The position numbers were made by a program, and so were the translations under genes. A model generated the notes under the pieces. It had not been told where the DNA came from. It was given only the letters and a program-made list of their open reading frames with translations, and ran no database searches. From Spinacia oleracea (taxonomy: Eukaryota; Streptophyta; Magnoliopsida; Caryophyllales; Amaranthaceae), in contig NC_079488.1 of NCBI RefSeq assembly GCF_020520425.1, forward strand, positions 88,021,285-88,085,284: DNA of 64,000 bases, in the 5' to 3' direction. Positions 58,859 to 64,000 of this stretch are shown one piece after another (positions within the stretch are counted from its first letter, which is position 1; each line of letters begins with the position of its first letter).

Positions 58859-59083
58859 CCTATACAAACAATAAACACAACACAAAAATTCAAATTAATG
58901 AACTAAATCATTAGGCAAAACAACAAAGCACAACCAGACACTATGTTTTACCATTAACACCCCAAAATTCAAGTTAACCCATCTCATGGAAAAATCACGA
59001 TTTTAGCAAAACCCTAACCCTAATCAAAGCAAAATTCGCAAAAAATAGCACCAAGAACAAGAAACGAATTGAGTGAACTAACC
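58859..59083 (-). other. 5' leader intron of the transposase gene
   Basis: On the minus strand, GTCAAG is followed by GTTAGTTC (donor at 59082) and the acceptor TTGTATAG lies just before GATGG at 58859. The placement removes the spurious upstream ATG at 58885. Confidence 0.6.
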
Positions 59084-59436
59084 TTGACACAATTTTGATG
59101 AAGTTGAAGCCACAAATTCCAGTCCTTTGCTCTCCTTGCACCCACTTTTGTAGGACTCGCGAAAACTGCAGATTTTTGGACCAAATTGTCGATCTTTTCG
59201 TGGGGATTTACTTCGACTAACTATTGCGAGTTGTTTTACACAAATCCCAGCGAATTTCGATCTTTCTCTCTCTTTGGTTTGGTACTCAAGTGCTCTCTAA
59301 TGGTGTAAGAGAACAGAGAGAAATGTCGAGGAAGAAGTTGGGAAGTTAGGTTTTGAATTTTTTTTTTTTTTTTTTTTTTTTCTTTTTTGATATGGCGCCA
59401 GAAAGGACAAGTAAGGGCAACAAGGTAAAAACATGG

Positions 59437-59577
59437 TAACGGAGGGTTAACGTCCGTCAGACAAAAGGGCATTTAATGATATTATTGCATACGTCAGGGG
59501 TGTTTGGTGCATTTTGAAAAGTTTAGGGGTATTTGGTGCATTAAAGTAAACCTGAGGGGCATTTGGTGAAAAATCCG
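59437..59577. repeat. Right terminal inverted repeat
   Basis: It mirrors 54088-54228 over 141 bp. It drives transcription towards the transposase gene; a long T run (59360-59382) lies just inside. Confidence 0.92.
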
Positions 59578-59694
59578 TATAAAAATTAATCAAATCACGT
59601 AAAAAGTTAGCAAAAATAAAATGGATAAAAGTTAACGTAAGCGGGTTTACTAAAGTTGTAATTATTCATATGAAGACAAGAATTTTGATTCCTC

Positions 59695-59702
59695 TTATAA
59701 AA
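59695..59702 (+). promoter_or_regulatory. TATA box of the B3 gene
   Basis: TATAAAAG lies 130 bp before the chosen start codon and only 118 bp after the end of the Mutator-like element. It excludes the more upstream ATG at 59670 as start. Confidence 0.65.
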
Positions 59703-59831
59703 GGTTTCCAATTCTCAAACACCAAACAAATTTGGCGCTTTTCTCCCTCTGTATTCCAAATTGCAGTTAATTCTGTTAAACAACACTTCCTAAAACTTGA
59801 ACGAAGAATCCCCTGTTTTCTCCAAGAAACA

Positions 59832-60479
59832 ATGGAGCAAAAAACACCTTCCACTTCCAAAAACCCAGACGAAGTCAATGAAATTACTGATGCTGCACTG
59901 ATTCTTTTATCTATGAAGCATTCGAAACTCGATCGCGAAACCGCCTTCAACCTAGAAGCAACGAAAAATTCGTTTCTTGGACATCCGATTAAAACGTCAA
60001 TTCATGGTAATGAAATCAAAAACCGATTTGTTGGTGTTGAAAATAATAGACAACGAGCAGTACTTCCTGGTCCTTCAATGGTGGAGAGTTTGCAAGATAT
60101 AATAGGAAAACAAGGTGGATCAGTGGAGAAAGTTGTATCAAAAAGCGACTTGAATAGTGATATTCAAAGGCTGGTTTTGGACAGGGATAAGGCCAAATTG
60201 ATGTTCGAACCGTTTTTTACAAAGAGAGAGGAAATAATCTTTAAAGAAATTGATAAGCTTATGGTTAGTGTTTATGATATTGAAGGACGAAAGTATGAGA
60301 TGTTCTATAAAATGTCGAGAAACACCAAATTCCCTACTCTTTGTGGTTGCGAATGGAACAAATTTTGTCAAGATCATGGATTAAAAGCTGGTGATTTTGT
60401 TAAACTTTTGATTTTTCGCCATGCTAAGACTCAACAATTTGCGACATTCGGCATAAGGAAAAGGTCACGCGCCACCTAA
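59832..60479 (+). CDS. B3-domain protein (DUF313-type)
   Basis: An intronless gene of 215 residues from the ATG at 59832, chosen because a TATA box sits at 59695; the same frame is open from 59670. The N-terminal half is Lys/Asn-rich and unremarkable (ITDAALILLSMKHSK). The C-terminal 110 residues resemble the B3-like fold of the plant DUF313/At2g31720-type family: KSDLNSDIQRLVLDRDKAK, then VSVYDIEGRKYEMFYKM and a closing WNKFCQDHGLKAGDFVKLLI. B3 domains bind DNA in the nucleus; many members of this group are fast-evolving and unstudied. The Lys/Arg-rich end (IRKRSRAT) could help nuclear entry. The frame is intact. The subfamily is from recall. Confidence 0.82.
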   Translation: MEQKTPSTSKNPDEVNEITDAALILLSMKHSKLDRETAFNLEATKNSFLGHPIKTSIHGNEIKNRFVGVENNRQRAVLPGPSMVESLQDIIGKQGGSVEKVVSKSDLNSDIQRLVLDRDKAKLMFEPFFTKREEIIFKEIDKLMVSVYDIEGRKYEMFYKMSRNTKFPTLCGCEWNKFCQDHGLKAGDFVKLLIFRHAKTQQFATFGIRKRSRAT

Positions 60480-60974
60480 AATGATCGTTTCTTGCTCGGT
60501 TATGGAGTTTCATTACAGCTGTATAAATTGCTCTTTTCTTGCTGCGTCATGGAATGTTTTTTGTTTATTCTTTTGTTTTAGTTTGAATAAGGTGAAATGT
60601 CCAATTGTCTACACCTTTGATTCTTGGATTAATTTTAGAGATTTTTTTTGACAAGTTTAATTTTACAGCAATTGAGGTATTGACTAAAGTTTGATATTGT
60701 ATTAGAATATGTTTGAATTTCAGTTTTAGAGATTACATTTATTTACGTTTTAATCTAATCATATCTCTAGCTTTACTATTTCACTCGTGTCTTCACGTAC
60801 GAGTCTTCGTAGGGGGTCGGGTCGTCGAGGCGGGTAACTGTCATGTAATTTATCAAGTACTCACAAATATTGTTCAAAGTTGTTGCCAGGTTCTTATTAA
60901 TTGATGAGTCAAGAATATACACTAGTACAAGATATGAGAATTGTATTTCTATCTAAACTAGGGAGTGACTGCTA

Positions 60975-61064
60975 CTGTTTTTTTTGGTGCAAATGAGCCA
61001 CAAGGGCGGGGATGAGAATCGATCCTAGGATCTCCTAGAACCGGGATGGAAGCTCTAACCAACC
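60975..61064 (-). mobile_element. Short tRNA-derived SINE
   Basis: On the minus strand the 90-bp body begins GGTTGGTTAGAGCTTCC, with an A box (TGGTTAGAGC) and a B box (GGATCGATTCTC), and ends in eight A residues followed by CAG. Perfect 14-bp direct repeats GGGAGTGACTGCTA flank it (60961-60974 and 61065-61078), as expected of target-primed insertion. Confidence 0.8.
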
Positions 61065-61078
61065 GGGAGTGACTGCTA

Positions 61079-61744
61079 TGTAGGAACAATGACTAGTAAT
61101 GAACGAATAAACTTATCTTTAACCAAGTCGTGGCGTGTATGAACACTGCCCTAAAGTTGAATTTGCCCCGTTACGTACACACGGCCTCTTGACAATCAAC
61201 CTCCAGGGTTACACGACATCTATCTCGTTGGTGTAGTACAAAAAGATAGATTGAAAACGAAATTGAACGTTGCCCAAAATGAATCAGAGAGTATGTGTTT
61301 GAGAGGATAATTTTCAGAGAGCAATTTTTCTGTGTTTTTGTTTGTGAAGGAGGAAGCCAAAATAAATAACGGAAGGCTGAAGAATTATTTCGGGAAGGAA
61401 ATAAATTCGGTAATCAATTAGAATCAATCAACGACTCAATTTCCGGAATAAAATCTGTAACCGTTATGGAAAATATTCGGTTACCAAAATACAACAACTA
61501 GCCGTTACACGGGATTGATTGGTGGCAAAAAGGGCCCCACCCACACCCGCGAACGCGCCGCGCCACTCACCCGAGCCCGGCCCGCGCGCGCGTGTGCGGT
61601 GACCTAGAGCCTCCTCTCAAGTCTTCTAACAAACTTATTAGTGGAGTGAGGATATATAAAGTGGGTAAAACTCTTATTTTTTTGTCAATGTGGGACAAGC
61701 ACAATTTTCATTCTTTTGAAGCATCACTACCTATACTTCCAACA
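61079..61744 (-). mobile_element. 3' LTR of a Copia element
   Basis: On the minus strand it begins TGTTGGAAGTATAGG, directly after a polypurine tract GTGGGGGATTG (61745-61755), and ends CCTACA at 61079. A GC-rich block is at 61540-61610. The 666-bp LTR follows the pol gene at 62174-64000, so it is the 3' LTR; the 5' LTR is outside the window. Confidence 0.75.
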
Positions 61745-61755
61745 ATCCCCCACAT

Positions 61756-62173
61756 GATTCAAAAGAACAGGAAAAACTAGGAAGGAACGTTTTGGGCAAC
61801 GGAGACTTTAGTTTTGAAAGTGTCAATGTCTTTTGGACTTGAATTAACACCCAACGCATACAAAAATATCTTACAGTCGTTTTAGGTAGATTTCTCATTG
61901 AACCTATCACGAAGTTAGTAAACTACTTTTGCGCGTTTCAACTTTTCTCAAATCAAGACTCGTTTTCGCAATTTGTAATTTTTTAGTGCCCCACAAAATA
62001 CCCGGATTTTCATGAATGCTCTAGTGGTCCTAAGCCTTAAGGACTCTCATAGGGGATTGGGCGTAACCCCCACATTCACATAGGTAAGTTCATCAAGTTT
62101 GTACCGTCACAAACCACCTTTTCAAGGCTATGAACTTATTAAGAGCCTTAGCTCAACCTTACGCATATGACAG
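61756..62173 (-). mobile_element. Copia 3' untranslated spacer
   Basis: About 420 bp between the pol stop and the polypurine tract, without a coding frame. Nothing else stands out. Confidence 0.5.
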
Positions 62174-64000
62174 TTAGAAAAATACTACATCACTTTTATT
62201 ATTAGGAAGGGTAGTAGTAACAAACATGAGTTCTTTTGTGATTTCGTTTGACCCATTGAACTTAGATTTCCTAAGATGGGTGTCAAGCACCATTTTTCTA
62301 CAAAGGCCTTTGGTGAGAGGATCTGCAATATTCCTCTCGGACTTTACATACTCGAGTGATATTACATTTTTTCTGATCAGATCTCTAACTATAGCATGCC
62401 TTAAGCGAATATGCCTTCTCTTTCCATTATAGGCTTGATTTTTCGCTACCCCAATTGCAGCTTGTGAGTCACAATGCATTGAAACTGATGGAGCTGGTTT
62501 CCCCCACAATGGAATATCAGCAAGCAAACTCCTTATCCATTCAGCTTCCTGTCCTGCCAATTCTAAAGCAATAAACTCAGATTCCATAGTAGATTTGGCA
62601 ATGCAAGTTTTTTTAGATGATTTCCATGATATAGCTCCTCCAGCAAGAGTAAAAACATAGCCACTAGTAGATTGAATTTCATCACTATCCGACACCCAAT
62701 TGGCATCACAATATCCCTCAAGAACACAAGGTGCTCTATGATAATGTAAACCCCAATTGATAGTGCCTTTCAAATACTTCAATAATCTAATCAATGCATT
62801 CCAGTGATCTTGATTAGGATTATGAGTATATCTACTCAATCTACTAACCGCATATGCTATATCAGGTCTAGTGTAGTTCATCAAAAACATCAAACTTCCA
62901 ATAATCTTGGCATATTGTTCCTGTGATACAGAATTACCTTTGTTCTTTTTCAAATGAATACTAGAATCATATGGGGTTTGCACTGGAGTGCAGTCAAATT
63001 GACCAAATTTCTTTAAAATCTTTTCAATATAATGAGATTGGTTTAAAGACATCCCATATGAAGTTCTAGTAATCTTTATGCCAAGAATCACATCTGCCTC
63101 TCCTAAATCCTTCATCTCAAAACAAGAATTTAGGAAAGCCTTGGTTTCGTTCACTATGTCTATATTGGTACCAAAAATTAACATGTCATCCACGTATAGA
63201 CATATGAAAACGCAACCAAGTTTTGAAAGTTTGGAATACACACAAGCATCAGAATCATTTACCTGAAAGCCATTAGAAATAATAGTTTGATGAAATTTGT
63301 CATACCATTGTTTAGGTGCTTGTTTTAATCCATACAATGATCTAATGAGCCTGCATACCTTATCTTCCTGTCCAGGACAACACATCCCTCTGGTTGCTTC
63401 ATATAAATTTCTTCATTCAAATCACCATTCAAAAAAGCAGTTTTTACATCCATTTGATGCACAACAAGATCATGAATGGATGCAAGTGCAATTAAGACTC
63501 TAATGGTGGCAACTTTAGTGACAGGAGAATATGTATCAAAATAGTCTACACCATGCTTTTGACGATGACCTCCTACCACAAGCCTAGCTTTATACTTAAT
63601 CAAGGATCCTTTTGGAGTATGTTTCTTAGTAAAAATCCACTTACTACATAAGGGCTTGCAACCTCTAGGAAGATCAGACAAAATCCAAGTGTTATTACTC
63701 ATGATAGACTCAATTTCACTATTTATGGCCTCTAACCAAAAATTTGAATCAATTGACCTCATAGCTTCTCCATAGGATCTAGGGTTTTCTTCTAAGAGAA
63801 ATGCATCAACTTCTTGCTCGTCTAATAACTCTTTCTCAATTAGGAAGGCAGTAATAAAATCGGGTCCAAAGCTAGACTCAGTTCTAGTTCTTTTACTCCT
63901 TTTAGGTTCTAGAGTCTCACTAGATGATGCAATGTCATGATGCACAATGGAAGGTGGAGATGCAACAGGTAAGCATGCTTGAACATTAACTTTCATAGGA
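62174..64000 (-). pseudogene. Copia pol, reverse transcriptase and RNase H part, one frameshift
   Basis: Two overlapping minus-strand frames cover the integrase-RT linker onwards. The upstream one (63996-63325, open at the window edge) has KWIFTKKHTPKG, KARLVVGGHRQ, YSPVTKVATIR and QMDVKTAFLNGDL. The downstream one (to 62174) has [17 protein letters not shown], the catalytic [28 protein letters not shown], then RNase H motifs ([34 protein letters not shown]) and ADPLTKGL. The frames meet near 63378-63385, where one base appears lost, so this copy cannot make a full polyprotein. The rest is outside the window. Lineage within Copia is not assigned. Confidence 0.9.

Larger units (their letters stand above)
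54088..59577. mobile_element. Complete two-gene Mutator-like element
   Basis: The 5490-bp element starts and ends with 141-bp inverted repeats (54088-54228 and 59437-59577) opening CGGATTTTTCACC. They differ by one base by eye (CTGAGG against CTCAGG). The flanks are a perfect 9-bp target duplication TATAAAAAT (54079-54087, 59578-59586). It carries a MuDR-type transposase gene on the minus strand and a GRF-zinc-finger gene on the plus strand, convergent, with stops about 230 bp apart. Both frames appear intact. Everything expected of an autonomous, recently active element is present. Confidence 0.95.
53606..59655. repeat. AAAAGTTA-rich repeat split by a MITE and a Mutator-like element
   Basis: GGTACACCAGAGTAAAAG with repeated AAAAGTTA (53606-53790) resembles the MITE in SNX1 intron 1. 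Similar sequence (AAAAAGTTAGC, AAAAGTTAACG) resumes at 59587-59640 after the large element. The original repeat was therefore interrupted first by the MITE at 53793 or by the element at 54088. The real repeat content is only 53606-53792, 54047-54087 and 59578-59655. Confidence 0.55.

Overview
This window is nuclear DNA of a flowering plant, most likely a eudicot. It holds a 10-exon sorting nexin 1 gene, an S40-type senescence regulator, a small predicted plastid protein and a B3-domain gene, all with plant-style introns and signals. These sit in AT-rich DNA dominated by plant transposable elements (Copia, Athila-like and Tekay-like Gypsy, Mutator-like, hAT, PIF/Harbinger, Stowaway, Helitron, SINE). 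A Caryophyllales origin is only a guess. Nothing bacterial, organellar or CRISPR-like was seen.

Layout. 1-11587: stacked retroelements. A minus-strand Copia-like element (LTR 4163-5539, body running off the left edge) lies against the 3' half of an Athila-like Gypsy element (broken ORF 5540-6559, 3' LTR 8123-9509), which itself abuts the 3' part of another Gypsy LTR (9510-11587). 11588-14200: a box C/D snoRNA cluster behind a telo-box/site II promoter, with a repeated snoRNA family plus two single-copy guides. 15038-15429: a hAT MITE. 15739-19503: a second copy of the Copia-like element. 19504-22800: small repeats, a MITE and a Helitron. 23042-23665: the S40 gene (minus), with PIF/Harbinger and Stowaway MITEs upstream. 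25165-29163: Gypsy fragments, a minisatellite and a lone Copia-like LTR. 30487-39341: a complete, young LTR retrotransposon (target duplication TATAG) that has lost pol. 41805-50693: the SNX1 gene, with a MITE upstream, a MITE in intron 1 and a 1.02-kb Mutator-like insertion in intron 3. 51341-52099: the plastid protein gene. 54088-59577: a complete two-gene Mutator-like element. 59832-60479: the B3 gene. 60975-61064: a SINE. 61079-64000: a Copia element running off the right edge.

Most notable: the 5490-bp Mutator-like element at 54088-59577. It has 141-bp near-identical terminal inverted repeats, a perfect 9-bp target duplication, an apparently intact spliced transposase of about 1047 residues, and a convergent second gene for a 125-residue GRF-zinc-finger/coiled-coil/membrane-anchor protein behind a long ATG-free CAA-rich leader. 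This layout parallels maize MuDR (mudrA/mudrB convergent), but the second protein has different features from those I know for MURB.

How the genes relate: the four host protein genes are unrelated housekeeping or regulatory genes (endosomal sorting, senescence, plastid, transcription). They are linked only by location. The transposons sit in introns and promoters, which is where they could affect these genes.
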